Assembly (NCBI RefSeq): GCF_029626235.1
Contig: NZ_JARUBO010000005.1
Coordinates: 1,954,501 to 2,018,500, forward strand
Reading direction: 5' to 3'
Source: Micromonospora sp. WMMD1120
GTDB taxonomy: Bacteria; Actinomycetota; Actinomycetes; Mycobacteriales; Micromonosporaceae
Length of the DNA: 64,000 bases
The notes beneath the pieces were generated by a model that was given only the letters and a program-made list of their open reading frames with translations, was not told the DNA's origin and made no database searches. The position numbers and the translations under genes were made by a program. Shown here one piece after another: positions 43,826 through 52,456 of the stretch. Within the stretch, counting starts at the first letter, position 1, and each line of letters begins with the position of its first letter.

Positions 43826-43863
43826 TTGACACGGGGAATGTTGTTGAAGTTATATTTGCTTCA
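43826..43863 (+). promoter_or_regulatory. Promoter and MarR operator upstream of yceI
   Basis: TTGACA (43826-43831) and TATATT (43851-43856) lie 19 bp apart as a -35/-10 pair. The inverted repeat TGAAG-N9-CTTCA (43845-43863) straddles the -10 and extends imperfectly outward (TTG/CAG). The position fits repression by the divergent MarR protein. Confidence 0.6.
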
Positions 43864-43906
43864 GCAGTCGTTGGGCCACTAATCAACCTTCCTGGAGGAC
43901 AGCAGC

Positions 43907-44488
43907 ATGACCAGCAGCACCGATGCGGTTACCCGCGACTGGGACGGCCTTACCATCCCGGCGGCCGGCACCTACGTGCTCGACGCGGCGCACAAGCGGG
44001 TTGGCTTCGTCGCCCGGCACATGATGGTCAGCAAGGTTCGCGGTGAGTTCAACGAGGCGACCGCCACGATCACCGTCGCCGAGGACCCGCTGCAGTCCTC
44101 GGTCGTCGCCACCATCCAGGCCGCCAGCATCGACACCACCCAGGCCGACCGGGACGCGCACCTGCGCAGCCCCGAGTTCCTGGACGCGGAGAAGTTCCCG
44201 ACGCTCGAGTTTCGCAGCACCGGGGTCAAGTCCCACAGTGGCAGCGAGTTCGTGCTGACCGGTGACCTGACCATCCGCGACGTCACCCGGCCCGTCGAGC
44301 TGGAGGTCGAGTTCGAGGGCGTCGGGCGCAGCCCGTTCGGCCAGGACATCTTCGGCTTCTCCGCGAGCACCGAGATCGACCGCGAGGAGTTCGGCCTGAC
44401 CTGGAACGTCGCGCTGGAGACCGGCGGCGTGCTGGTCAGCCGCAAGATCAAGATCGAGATCGAGGGCGAGGCCCTCCGCCAGGCCTGA
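43907..44488 (+). CDS. YceI-family lipocalin-like protein
   Basis: This 193-residue protein has no signal peptide. The YceI fold is a beta-barrel that binds polyisoprenoid or fatty amide ligands. Marks are TYVLDAAHKRVGFVARHMMVSKVRGEF near the N-terminus and the repeated strands LTGDLTIRDVTRPVELEVEFEG and FGFSASTEIDREEFGLTWNV. Length fits cytoplasmic actinobacterial members. The ATG follows GGAGGACAGCAGC. A strong terminator with a T-run follows at 44501. Physiological role is unknown; the divergent MarR gene suggests control by a stress signal. Confidence 0.92.
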   Translation: MTSSTDAVTRDWDGLTIPAAGTYVLDAAHKRVGFVARHMMVSKVRGEFNEATATITVAEDPLQSSVVATIQAASIDTTQADRDAHLRSPEFLDAEKFPTLEFRSTGVKSHSGSEFVLTGDLTIRDVTRPVELEVEFEGVGRSPFGQDIFGFSASTEIDREEFGLTWNVALETGGVLVSRKIKIEIEGEALRQA

Positions 44489-44500
44489 CCGTCGCGTACC

Positions 44501-44540
44501 CAGGGCCCGCGCCGAACCCGGCGCGGGCCCTGCGTCTTTT
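44501..44540 (+). terminator. Rho-independent terminator after yceI
   Basis: CAGGGCCCGCGCCG pairs perfectly with CGGCGCGGGCCCTG around the loop AACC and is followed by TGCGTCTTTT-type sequence. This is one of the few hairpins in the window with a T-run. Confidence 0.9.
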
Positions 44541-44766
44541 CCAGGCGGACCTCGTGGTAATTGTCACGACTTGTTCGCAGCCTCGTCGAGTCCACCAGGC
44601 CGGCCGCTGGGTACAAGTGGCACCACGAGCGCCGCCGCTTCGGCCGATGTCGGATCCCCGCTGTGCCCTCTGGCCCCGGTCCGGTGGGCGCTCTTACCGT
44701 TGATGCTGCACAATGCGCTTTCCGGGACGGCAGGATCCCGACCGCGCCGGCCGTCGGGAGGACACA

Positions 44767-46245
44767 ATGGGCAGGGACGTCGCAGAAGGCGCCTTCACCC
44801 GGGACGATCGGGCCCGCTATCGCCAGAAGGTGCGGCGGTGCCTGGACGTCTTCGCCCTGATGCTCGACGACTTCGGTTTCGACGCCGATCGGCCGATGAC
44901 CGGTCTGGAGATCGAACTCAACCTGGTCGACTCGGCTGCCCAGCCGGCGATGCGCAACGAGGAGATCCTCGCCGACATCGCCGACCCGCTCTTCCAGACC
45001 GAGCTGGGGCAGTTCAACCTGGAACTCAACGCCGAGCCCCGGCTGATCGAGGGTGCCGGCTTCGCCGACTACGAGCACGACCTGCGCAGCAGCCTCACCC
45101 GCGCCGACGAGCGCGCGGCCCGGTCCGACGCGAAGATCGTTCTGGTCGGCATCCTGCCCACCCTCACCGAGGGGCACCTGGTCGAGGACAACCTCTCCAC
45201 CAACGAGCGCTACCGGGTGCTCAACGACCAGATCGTCGGCGCCCGTGGTGAGGACATCGAGCTGGACATCCGCGGCGTCGAGCAGTTGCGCGCGCACACC
45301 GACTCGATCGCGCCCGAGGCCGCCTGCACCAGCCTCCAGTTCCACCTCCAGGTGGCCCCGGACAGCTTCGCCGACTACTGGAACGCCTCCCAGGCCGTCG
45401 CCGGCGTACAGGTGGCGGTCGGCGCGAACAGCCCCTTCCTGTACGGCCGCCAACTCTGGGCCGAGACGCGGATCGCCCTGTTCCAGCAGGCCACCGACAC
45501 CCGTCCCGACGAACTCAAGGCCCAGGGGGTACGGCCACGGGTGTGGTTCGGTGAGCGGTGGATCACCTCGATCTTCGACCTGTTCGAGGAGAACGTCCGG
45601 TATTTTCCGCCGCTGCTCCCGATCTGCGAGGACGAGGACCCGGTGGAGGTGCTGCACGCCGGCGGTGTGCCGAAGCTCGGCGAGTTGCGGCTGCACAACG
45701 GCACCGTCTACCGGTGGAACCGCCCGGTCTACGACATCATGAACAGCCGCCCCCACCTGCGTGTGGAGAACCGGGTGCTGCCCGCCGGCCCCACCGTGGT
45801 GGACATGCTGGCCAACGCCGCCCTCTATTTCGGGCTGGTACGCGGCCTGGCCGAAGCCGACCGTCCCATCTGGAGCCAGCTCACCTTCAGCTCCGCCGAG
45901 GAGAACTTCCACGCCGCCGCCCGACGTGGCCTCAACGCCGTGCTGCACTGGCCCGGACTCGGCGACGTACCGGTCACCAAGCTGGTGATGGATCAACTGC
46001 TGCCCACCGCCGCGGCCGGCCTGGACGGGTTCGGTGTCGCCGCGGCGCAGCGGGACCGGCTGCTCGGCATCATCGAGCAGCGCTGCCGTACCGGCCGCAA
46101 CGGCGCGGTCTGGCAGACCGAGACGGTCTGGGCCGCCGAACACCACCACGGCATGGACCGCCAGGCCGCGCTGCACCACATGGTCCAGCGCTACGCCGAG
46201 CTACAACGCACAAACGAACCAGTCCACACCTGGCCAGTCCCCTAA
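44767..46245 (+). CDS. Glutamate-cysteine ligase family protein (GshA/EgtA-like)
   Basis: This 492-residue protein belongs to the GCS2-type carboxylate-amine ligases. The N-terminal MTGLEIELNLVD strand and QFNLELNAEPRLI carry the acidic metal ligands, and ACTSLQFHLQVAP and SRPHLRVENRVLPAGPTVVDMLANAAL follow as in this family. Members join glutamate to cysteine or similar amines with ATP. Mycothiol-producing actinomycetes usually lack glutathione; EgtA makes the same bond for ergothioneine, but no egtB-D genes are adjacent. The exact product is thus open. The ATG follows GGGAGGACACA; an upstream frame start at 44713 was rejected. Confidence 0.82.
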   Translation: MGRDVAEGAFTRDDRARYRQKVRRCLDVFALMLDDFGFDADRPMTGLEIELNLVDSAAQPAMRNEEILADIADPLFQTELGQFNLELNAEPRLIEGAGFADYEHDLRSSLTRADERAARSDAKIVLVGILPTLTEGHLVEDNLSTNERYRVLNDQIVGARGEDIELDIRGVEQLRAHTDSIAPEAACTSLQFHLQVAPDSFADYWNASQAVAGVQVAVGANSPFLYGRQLWAETRIALFQQATDTRPDELKAQGVRPRVWFGERWITSIFDLFEENVRYFPPLLPICEDEDPVEVLHAGGVPKLGELRLHNGTVYRWNRPVYDIMNSRPHLRVENRVLPAGPTVVDMLANAALYFGLVRGLAEADRPIWSQLTFSSAEENFHAAARRGLNAVLHWPGLGDVPVTKLVMDQLLPTAAAGLDGFGVAAAQRDRLLGIIEQRCRTGRNGAVWQTETVWAAEHHHGMDRQAALHHMVQRYAELQRTNEPVHTWPVP

Positions 46246-46303
46246 CCCCTCGCCAAGCCCCCCGCCCTCCCCCTCCCACCCTCCCTCCTCTCCCCTCACC
46301 CTC

Positions 46304-46382
46304 CTCTCCCCGGTTGATCATGAAGTTATGGCCACGACTCGCCGCGCGAACTGGCCATAACTTCATGATCAACCGGGGAGAG
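46304..46382. repeat. 31-bp perfect inverted repeat (palindromic element)
   Basis: The left arm (46304-46334) contains GGTTGATCATGAAGTTATGG and the right arm (46352-46382) is its exact complement, leaving a 17-base loop. Flanking DNA is strongly polypyrimidine on the left and polypurine on the right. It lies between two convergent genes and would terminate both. Its perfection and AT-containing core, unlike the surroundings, suggest a dispersed repeat family. Confidence 0.85.
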
Positions 46383-46446
46383 GGGAGAGGGGGGAGGCCA
46401 GGGGGAGGCCAGGGGAGGCCGGGTGGGGGTGGGGGTGGGGGTGGGG

Positions 46447-47904
46447 TCAGTTTGGGGCGGTGCGGCGGTTGGCGCGGCTGCGGCGGGGGGCTGGGGTAGC
46501 GGCCTCCGCTGACGGGGTTGGGGACGGGTGGTCGGGGTCCGTGCGGGGGGCGGGTACCCGGGGCGTGTCGGTGGCCTCCGGCGGTGTGGCATCGGACCTG
46601 CCGCGCCGGCCGCGTGCGCTGACCGAGGTACCGCCGGAGGGTGGACCGCCGGCCGTCGGAGCGCCGACCGCGGGAACACCGGCCGAGGAGTCACTGGCCG
46701 AGGAGCCACCGGCCGAGGAGCTGCCGGCCGAGGAGCTGCCGACCGACGAGCTGCCGACCGAGGGAGCGCCGACCGAGGGAGCGCCGGCCGGCGGGCCGTT
46801 CGTTGACGAGGCGGCTGCCGGCCGCGCCGGGTCGGCGTCATCGGCAGGGTCGACGGCAGCCGCGACAGCAGGGTCCGGGTCCGTCGTCGGGTGCGGCACA
46901 GCGGTCGGCCCCGGGACGACCGCCGCTGGCTCGATCCCACTCCGCGCGGCCGCCGCACCGCCGCGGTGCCGCCCGGCTCGCTCGGCGAGGACGGCGGCCA
47001 GCACCGAGCCGCCGATGCCGGCGATCATCGCGTACGGGGCGATCAGTTGGGTGGACAGTTGCGCGGGACCCAGCGTCGACCAGTGCGGCAGGGTGGTCAG
47101 GTAGGCGAGCGCGACGAGCGCCGGACCGGCCCCGCCCGAGGCCGCCGCGCCGACGCGGTGCCCGTCGGACCGGGCGGCCCGGCGAGCGGCCAGCAGGCCG
47201 ATCAGCAGCGCGGGCACCAGCGCCAGCAGCGCGCCGGGCCAGTAGAGCTGGCCCCCGATCCAGTACCGGGAGTGGTCCGGGTCGAGCTGCCAGGTGCCGA
47301 GCTGGGCGCCGGTCAGGCCGCGTCCGACGCGTACCCCGTCGATCACCGAGACCACCGCGAGCAGCCACAGCCAGGCGGCCGTCGCCGTCACGTTCGTTGC
47401 GGCGGCCCGTGACCGGAGCGCCCAGAGCGCGACGAGGACGCCGAGCAGGATGCCCGCCGTAGCCTGTACGGCTGCCGTCCGTTGCGGGGCGCCGGTGTCA
47501 GCGCCGGTGGCCACCCGTGCGGGTACGGCGATCAGCAGCACCGTGACCAGCCCGCCGATTCCGGCGCCGAGGGCGAGAGCGATTCGCCGCAGCAGACCGC
47601 CGTCGCCGGTCGAGGGGTGGGCGCGGCGCGCAGCCGGGCCGCCCGGATGGGCGGCGTCGGTTGTCGCCGGGGCACTGCGTTGCTGGAGTCGCTGCGCGCA
47701 GACCGCGCCGAGGACCGTCGAGCTGGCGGCGAGCCAGGTGGCCCAGGCGAGGCCGTCCGCCCAGGCCGTGTCGGTCGCTCCGGCCTCGGTGGGCGTCCAG
47801 GTGATGACGCCCAGCCCGTACCCGAAGCCCAGCTGCGCGGCACCCGCGCCGGCAGCGATCCCGATCGCGGTCGCGATCGACACTCCCCAGCCCTGTCTGG
47901 CCAT
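46447..47904 (-). CDS. Multi-pass membrane protein with Ser/Ala/Pro-rich repetitive tail
   Basis: This 485-residue protein has about six to eight hydrophobic segments in residues 1-315 (for example [15 protein letters not shown] and [20 protein letters not shown]). The C-terminal 170 residues are low complexity, with five-residue repeats of the GSSSA/GAPSV kind and a basic end [12 protein letters not shown]. The tail is encoded by 15-bp tandem repeats (46677-46796). I do not recognise a functional family. It is convergent with the glutamate-cysteine ligase gene and divergent from the PASTA-protein gene. Confidence 0.7.
   Translation of the reverse strand: MARQGWGVSIATAIGIAAGAGAAQLGFGYGLGVITWTPTEAGATDTAWADGLAWATWLAASSTVLGAVCAQRLQQRSAPATTDAAHPGGPAARRAHPSTGDGGLLRRIALALGAGIGGLVTVLLIAVPARVATGADTGAPQRTAAVQATAGILLGVLVALWALRSRAAATNVTATAAWLWLLAVVSVIDGVRVGRGLTGAQLGTWQLDPDHSRYWIGGQLYWPGALLALVPALLIGLLAARRAARSDGHRVGAAASGGAGPALVALAYLTTLPHWSTLGPAQLSTQLIAPYAMIAGIGGSVLAAVLAERAGRHRGGAAAARSGIEPAAVVPGPTAVPHPTTDPDPAVAAAVDPADDADPARPAAASSTNGPPAGAPSVGAPSVGSSSVGSSSAGSSSAGGSSASDSSAGVPAVGAPTAGGPPSGGTSVSARGRRGRSDATPPEATDTPRVPAPRTDPDHPSPTPSAEAATPAPRRSRANRRTAPN
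46677..46796. repeat. 15-bp tandem repeats coding for a Ser-rich tail
   Basis: Variants of GGCCGAGGAGCTGCC repeat about seven to eight times with a 15-bp period on the plus strand. On the minus strand they encode the five-residue repeats of the membrane protein's tail. Copy number is likely to vary between strains. Confidence 0.75.
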
Positions 47905-48026
47905 GCCGGGCAGCGTAACGTCCCGTGGTCGGCGCGGCGAGTGGCGACGACCCGCCGGTGTGGACGGCCGGTGCGGCGGATTGGGCGGCGGGCGGTACGG
48001 TCGCCGGTGATGAGGCGGTGGGCGTT

Positions 48027-48725
48027 ATGACTGACACGAACACGGGCCGGCAGGAGGCCGTTGGCGGTCGGGACGGTGCCGGTCCGGGTCGGGCCAGCAT
48101 CGTGCTCGGTGGTGGGTTGGCGGCGGTGCTGCTGGCCGCGATCGGCGCGACCGGCGGCTGGCTGCTGGCCGGCGAGGACGACGCGCCTGACGAGAATCCG
48201 CTGGCGGTAGCGACCACGACCGCCCCACCCAGCGAACGGGCGACGGCGTCCCGGCCGAGTACCGGCCGCGCCACGCCGACGGCGGTCCGTACCTCCGCCA
48301 CCGCCACGAAGGGGACGGGTCTGACCGTTCCGCCGGTGGTCGGCACCGACTTCGAGCAGGCCCGGGACATGCTGCGCGAGCGGCGGCTCGGTTGGCGGTT
48401 GGTGTTCGGCGGCGGTTCCGGTCGTACAGTGCAGAGCAGCACGCCGGCCGTGGGCGCCGAGATCACCCGGGGTACGACGGTGCAGCTCCAGGTCGCCGGG
48501 CCGGCGCCCGCCGCCGAGGTGCCGGACCTGATCGGCGCGGACTGCGCCGACGCCGCGGACGAGCTGGTTGAGGAGGGCCTGTACCCGCGCTACGTCACCG
48601 GACGCAGCGGGAAGGTCAGCCGACAGGAGCCGGCGGAGGACGGTCCGGCCCGGTGGAACGACCAGGTGAGCATCTGGTGTGGCGCGGGCTCCGCCGAGCA
48701 GCCGACCGTGAAACCCACAGTCTGA
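48027..48725 (+). CDS. Single-pass PASTA-domain protein
   Basis: This 232-residue protein has a short cytoplasmic N-terminus, one transmembrane helix (about 27-50, ASIVLGGGLAAVLLAAIGATGGWLLAG), a Thr/Ser/Pro-rich linker and two PASTA domains. The first PASTA runs from VPPVVGTDFEQARDMLRERRLGWR; the second from VPDLIGADCADAADELVEEGL. PASTA domains bind peptidoglycan fragments, usually on PknB kinases or PBPs; here there is no kinase. Start ATG 48027 is chosen because the helix follows soon after. A second PASTA protein gene lies 130 bp downstream. Confidence 0.82.
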   Translation: MTDTNTGRQEAVGGRDGAGPGRASIVLGGGLAAVLLAAIGATGGWLLAGEDDAPDENPLAVATTTAPPSERATASRPSTGRATPTAVRTSATATKGTGLTVPPVVGTDFEQARDMLRERRLGWRLVFGGGSGRTVQSSTPAVGAEITRGTTVQLQVAGPAPAAEVPDLIGADCADAADELVEEGLYPRYVTGRSGKVSRQEPAEDGPARWNDQVSIWCGAGSAEQPTVKPTV

Positions 48726-48857
48726 TCCGGTCGTACATCCGCCTCGCCGTGCTGGCGGCCCGCCGCCCGGCACGCTGATCCCGGCCGATGGCGGTGTGGG
48801 CGACTAACCTCGCGGTCGAGGGCCGTGACGCCCGTCGGGTCCGGGAAGGGACGTGCC

Positions 48858-49721
48858 ATGAGCGACGACCGCCAGGAACCTTCCGCCGACGAGCACGACG
48901 ACGACCGGACCCGCCCCCTGCCACCCGCCGCGGCCCGGCCCGAGTCGCCGGGAACCGGGCCCGAGCCGCCGGCCCGGCCCGAGTCGCCGGGAACCGGGCC
49001 CGGGTCGCCGGCGGTCCGGCCTGCCGCCGGTCCGGACGCGACGGCGCCGATCGACCGCGCCGCCCCGGCCGAAGCGGACCAGACCGTGCCGATCGATCGT
49101 CGGGCCGGCACCCGCCCGGCCGCACCGGCGGACCGGACGGCCCAGATACCGCCCGCGTGGTCCGGACGGGCCGAGGTGCGGTCGCCTGCTCCGACCGACC
49201 CCGCTGGTGAGTGGTACGTCGAGGAGCAGGGCCGCCGGTGGTGGTTGCCGATCCTCTGGGGCGTACTCGCGCTGTTGCTCGCCGGTCTGCTCGGTGGCGC
49301 GCTCTGGTTCGCGCTGGCCGGACGGGACGACGACACGGACGACCCGGGGAGCACTCCCTCGGTTCCGTCGGCGTCGCCCAGCAGTGCGACACCGACCAGC
49401 GCGTCCCCGAGTTCGGCGGCGCCGACCAGCGAGACGCCGAGCAGCCCGGCGACCAGCGCCGCGCCGCTCGACGTGCCGGTGCCACCGCTTGTCGGTCTGC
49501 CGCAAGCCACCGCGGAGGGCTTGCTGGACCGGCTCGGCCTGACGCACCGGGTGGTCTACCGGACGTCGGAGCTGCCACCGGGGACCGTGGTCGGCACCGA
49601 GCCGGGGGCCGGCACACCGGTGGCGACCGACGACGAGGTGTTGTTGATCATCTCGGCGGCCCTGCCGTCGACCGAGGCGAGCCCGAGGACCCCGAGCCCC
49701 ACCGTGACGAGCACGCCCTGA
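48858..49721 (+). CDS. Single-pass protein with one PASTA domain and Pro/Thr-rich linkers
   Basis: This 287-residue protein has a long acidic and Pro-rich cytoplasmic region (about 1-125) containing the repeat PESPGTGP, one transmembrane helix (about 132-158, WWLPILWGVLALLLAGLLGGALWFALAG) and a Ser/Thr/Pro-rich linker. A PASTA domain follows (VPPLVGLPQATAEGLLDRLGL through PVATDDEVLLIIS). Like its neighbour it lacks a kinase domain. The ATG at 48858 follows GGGAAGGGACGTGCC. It probably senses or binds cell-wall fragments together with the upstream protein. Confidence 0.82.
   Translation: MSDDRQEPSADEHDDDRTRPLPPAAARPESPGTGPEPPARPESPGTGPGSPAVRPAAGPDATAPIDRAAPAEADQTVPIDRRAGTRPAAPADRTAQIPPAWSGRAEVRSPAPTDPAGEWYVEEQGRRWWLPILWGVLALLLAGLLGGALWFALAGRDDDTDDPGSTPSVPSASPSSATPTSASPSSAAPTSETPSSPATSAAPLDVPVPPLVGLPQATAEGLLDRLGLTHRVVYRTSELPPGTVVGTEPGAGTPVATDDEVLLIISAALPSTEASPRTPSPTVTSTP
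48932..49002 (+). repeat. 32-bp direct repeat with 39-bp period inside the PASTA-protein gene
   Basis: A 32-base sequence beginning GGCCCGGCCCGAGTCGCCGG at 48932 recurs exactly at 48971. It encodes the ARPESPGTGP duplication in the cytoplasmic part and keeps the reading frame. Confidence 0.8.
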
Positions 49722-49727
49722 TCGCTG

Positions 49728-50174
49728 TCACCACATCCGACGGCGGGTGCCGACCAGGCCGAGACCGGCCAGCGAGATGGCGAGGCCGAAGATCCCCGAC
49801 CAGAACAGGGAGCGCCGGACGTCGGTGGCGCTGTGTCCGGTCGGACCAGCTTCGGTGATCTCCGGCTGGCCGCTGGACTCGCCACCCGCCCCGAGGCCGG
49901 CGACCGGGCCGGTCGGTCCGGCGGCTCCGGCGTGGTCAGCGGGGTCGTCCGCGCCGATCCAGGACGACGAGTCGTCGCCCGTCGGCGGATAGGAGTCGAT
50001 GACGGTGATCTCCGGTGCGGGCACCGGCACTGTCAGCCGGGTGGACGACATCGCCGGGTCGCGGACGAGGACCAGGAGTGCCGCCATCGCCCCGAGGAGG
50101 GCGAGGAGTCCGAAGGCGTAGGCGATACGGGAGCGGTGGTGCCGCCGCAGGGCGGGCTGATTGACCATGACCAT
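49728..50174 (-). CDS. Small membrane protein with two transmembrane helices
   Basis: This 148-residue protein has an N-terminal transmembrane helix (about 17-37, IAYAFGLLALLGAMAALLVLV), an extracellular Pro/Ser/Asp-rich loop (about 45-118) and a C-terminal helix (SLFWSGIFGLAISLAGLGLVG) ending in basic residues. The C-terminal layout resembles surface proteins, but no LPXTG sortase motif is present. No family is recognised. Met codons at 50174 and 50168 are both possible starts. It is convergent with the second PASTA-protein gene and may share its transcript unit with the small gene upstream. Confidence 0.6.
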   Translation of the reverse strand: MVMVNQPALRRHHRSRIAYAFGLLALLGAMAALLVLVRDPAMSSTRLTVPVPAPEITVIDSYPPTGDDSSSWIGADDPADHAGAAGPTGPVAGLGAGGESSGQPEITEAGPTGHSATDVRRSLFWSGIFGLAISLAGLGLVGTRRRMW

Positions 50175-50272
50175 CCCAGGGTCAGGGTCCTGGACGAGCG
50201 GGTGGAACGTGCCGGGGTGGGCGTACCGATTCTATGGCGACGGCACGCCCACCGGCGGCGGATTGGGGCCGG

Positions 50273-50557
50273 TCAACCCACCCGGAGTGGGGTGCGGGCG
50301 ACCGGTCGGCGGGCCCGCACGGTGTGCGGGCGGGGCTCGGGGGCGGCCTGCAACCGTTGCAGGCCCTCCCGCTGGACGAAGATCGACCGTCGGGTGACCG
50401 CGTCGCCCGCGGCGTTCAACTCGTAGCCGTCGAGCCAGAGCCAGCCGTCGTAGGTGGGCCAGTCGAGCACCCGGATCACCCGGAACTTGAACGGCCTGAG
50501 GAACTGGACACTCGCCGCGCGAGTCACGTGCAGTACGTCACCGGTGCGGGGAAGCAC
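50273..50557 (-). CDS. Small conserved-looking hypothetical protein
   Basis: This 94-residue protein starts with GTG after AGGAGCCCAT, a good ribosome-binding site. Its sequence has beta-rich strands with tryptophans (FRVIRVLDWPTYDGWLWLDGYELN) and ends in a basic tail. It has no membrane segment and no family I recognise. A composition unlike the arginine- and proline-rich antisense frames supports it as a real gene. Its nearest neighbour on the same strand is the membrane-protein gene 99 bp downstream. Confidence 0.55.
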   Translation of the reverse strand: MLPRTGDVLHVTRAASVQFLRPFKFRVIRVLDWPTYDGWLWLDGYELNAAGDAVTRRSIFVQREGLQRLQAAPEPRPHTVRARRPVARTPLRVG

Positions 50558-51182
50558 ATGGGCTCCTGGGGAGGATCGGCCGGCGGTTGCGCCGGAGGTG
50601 CCTGAACGGGGGACGTCTCGGCCGGTGACGGGGTCGTGCCTCGTGGACCGGTGGTGCGGGATGGCGGTGGTCGGGCCGTACTCCGCTGGTGGCGTGCCGC
50701 CACCCGACCACCACCCGGTTGCTTCCGGGACCGCGCCCGCCGCCGCAGCCTGCGGCTTGCAGCGGTGGGGTCTTTATCCCGGAGCACGTCTCGTTGTCGT
50801 CGGCCGGAACCGTGTCGCGCCTGGCGTCCTCGGCTCGGTGGGGTCACCACTCCGAGAGATCAGACCGGGACGCTGAGTGATCCGTGCCATACGGACAGAG
50901 TGCATCAGCGACGTGCTTCATGCAAGTTGCACGTCGAGTTTTGCCAATACGTGAGCGTGTTGCGCGAAAGGGCTATTGATGCCGTCCGGTTACGGACGGC
51001 ACACTGAGATCCGGTTTCGCCCGTCGCGGCCGGCCGAGGACCGGCACCACTCCCTTCGTCGCGAACGCTCGCCGGCCGACGGTCGCGCCCCCGGCGGGTG
51101 CCGCCCAGTGGCGCGTGACCGGAGGTAGCCCGAGTGGGGTCGAGCAGCCAGCGGCGAGGACCAGCGACGGACGGGTTGCGCC
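50558..51182. promoter_or_regulatory. 625-bp region without a convincing gene; inverted repeats near the HTH gene
   Basis: Open frames here have the composition of GC-rich noise. The right half is AT-richer and holds two inverted repeats: CGACGTGC-N12-GCACGTCG (50909-50936) and TGCCGTCCG-GTTA-CGGACGGCA (50980-51001). They lie 180-270 bp before the HTH regulator gene and may be its operator or a transcript-end signal for the gene at 50557. Confidence 0.5.
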
Positions 51183-52064
51183 ATGAGTGAGCGGCGCAGC
51201 CCCACCATCAGACGGCGGCGGCTCGGCGCCGAGCTGCGTCGGCAGCGGGAGTCCGCCGGGATCACCATCGAGGTGGTCGCCGAACAGTTGGAGTGTTCGG
51301 CGTCGAAGGTCTCCCGCATCGAGACCGGGCACACCACGGCCACGCCTCGCGACGTCCGGGACATGCTGCGGATCTACGGCGTGGTCGGTGCCGAGAGCGA
51401 CGAGCTCGTCCAGATTGCCCGGGAGGCCCGCCAGAAGGGCTGGTGGCATCCGTACAGCACGGTGCTCGTCGGCGCGTACGTCGGGCTGGAGGCGGCGGCG
51501 AGCTCCATCCGGGCGTACGAACAGCAGGTCGTTCCGGGCCTTCTGGAGACCGAGGAGTACGCCGGTGCCATGATCCGCGCCGCCCGGCCGGATTTCACCG
51601 CCGATCAGGTGCACCAGAGGGTGCGTGTCCGTTTGGGTCGTCAGTCGTTATTGACCCAGGACGATCCGGTCGATCTGTGGGTGGTGCTCGATGAGGCGGT
51701 GGTGAGTCGGCCGGTGGGCGGGGACGAGGTGATGCGCGGCCAACTCAGGCGGTTGGTCGAGGTGGCCGAGTTGCCGAACGTGACGCTGCAGATCCTGCCC
51801 TTCGAGGTGGGTGCGCATGCCGGCATGGATGGCACGTTCACGATCCTCAGCTTCCCTGAGCCCGGTGATCCGGATGTTGTGTACGCGGAGAACGCCACGG
51901 GTGGGCTCTTCCTGGAGAAGAGCGACGAGCTACAGAAGTACAGCTTCATCTTCGATCACATCCGCGCTGCGGCCATACGTCCCGAGGAGTCCGTCGCACA
52001 CATCGCAAAACTGGCAGAGGAGCCGTTGTGGAAATGGCGACCAAGGGGTTCCCCGTGGACCTGA
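51183..52064 (+). CDS. XRE-family regulator with DUF5753 domain
   Basis: This 293-residue regulator has an N-terminal HTH (about 12-65, LRRQRESAGITIEVVAEQLECSASKVSRIETG) followed by the actinobacterial DUF5753 ligand/partner domain. The latter is marked by EQQVVPGLLETEEYA, LWVVLDEAVVSRPVGG, MRGQLRRLVEVAELPNVTLQILPF and LSFPEPGDPDVVYAE. Such proteins act with small DUF397 partners in developmental and antibiotic control. The downstream DUF397 gene overlaps its 3' end by 37 bp. The ATG at 51183 was chosen; upstream inverted repeats may serve autoregulation. Confidence 0.92.
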   Translation: MSERRSPTIRRRRLGAELRRQRESAGITIEVVAEQLECSASKVSRIETGHTTATPRDVRDMLRIYGVVGAESDELVQIAREARQKGWWHPYSTVLVGAYVGLEAAASSIRAYEQQVVPGLLETEEYAGAMIRAARPDFTADQVHQRVRVRLGRQSLLTQDDPVDLWVVLDEAVVSRPVGGDEVMRGQLRRLVEVAELPNVTLQILPFEVGAHAGMDGTFTILSFPEPGDPDVVYAENATGGLFLEKSDELQKYSFIFDHIRAAAIRPEESVAHIAKLAEEPLWKWRPRGSPWT

Positions 52065-52255
52065 CGCAGGCAGCCTGGTTCAAGAGCTCGAAGAGCGGAC
52101 CGAACTGCGACAACTGCGTGGAGGTGGCGTACGTGACGGGGGCGGTCGGAGTGCGGGACTCGAAGGACAAGGCCGGCCCGGCCCTGGTCTTCGCGCCGGG
52201 TGACTGGCACGCCTTCGTCGCCGGAACCCGGGGCGGCGCGTTCGGCGCGGCCTGA
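52028..52255 (+). CDS. DUF397 partner protein
   Basis: This 75-residue protein carries the DUF397 pattern WFKSSKSGPNCDNCVEVAYV then VGVRDSKDKAGPALVFAPGDWHAFV. These small proteins are genetic partners of DUF5753/HTH regulators (abaA, whiJ-type systems) and often antagonise them. It starts with GTG inside the regulator's coding end, or ATG at 52034; overlap implies coupled translation. A 16-bp stem terminator follows. Confidence 0.95.
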   Translation: MEMATKGFPVDLTQAAWFKSSKSGPNCDNCVEVAYVTGAVGVRDSKDKAGPALVFAPGDWHAFVAGTRGGAFGAA

Positions 52256-52267
52256 CCAACCCAACGA

Positions 52268-52304
52268 ACGAGTCCCCGTCCGGTTCCACCGGACGGGGAC
52301 TCGT
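52268..52304 (+). terminator. Terminator after the HTH/DUF397 pair
   Basis: ACGAGTCCCCGTCCGG and its exact complement form a 16-bp stem around the loop TTCCA, 12 bp after the DUF397 stop codon. Confidence 0.88.
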
Positions 52305-52456
52305 CCGTGTACGAGGGTGCGTGGCGGACGGCGGCCCGCCGATGTTCCGTCGGGAATCCCGTCGCCAGAGCGCACCCGTCGTCGTTGAACCGGTCGGTAC
52401 GGCGCTGGTCGACGACCCGCCGCATGGACCCGCAACCGAGCGAGTAGGCGAGACGG

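Noticed and set aside
50524..50876. Open frames on both strands between the small hypothetical gene and the HTH gene
   Set aside because: Both translate to Arg/Pro-rich sequence without structure or a good ribosome-binding site; I left the interval as non-coding.
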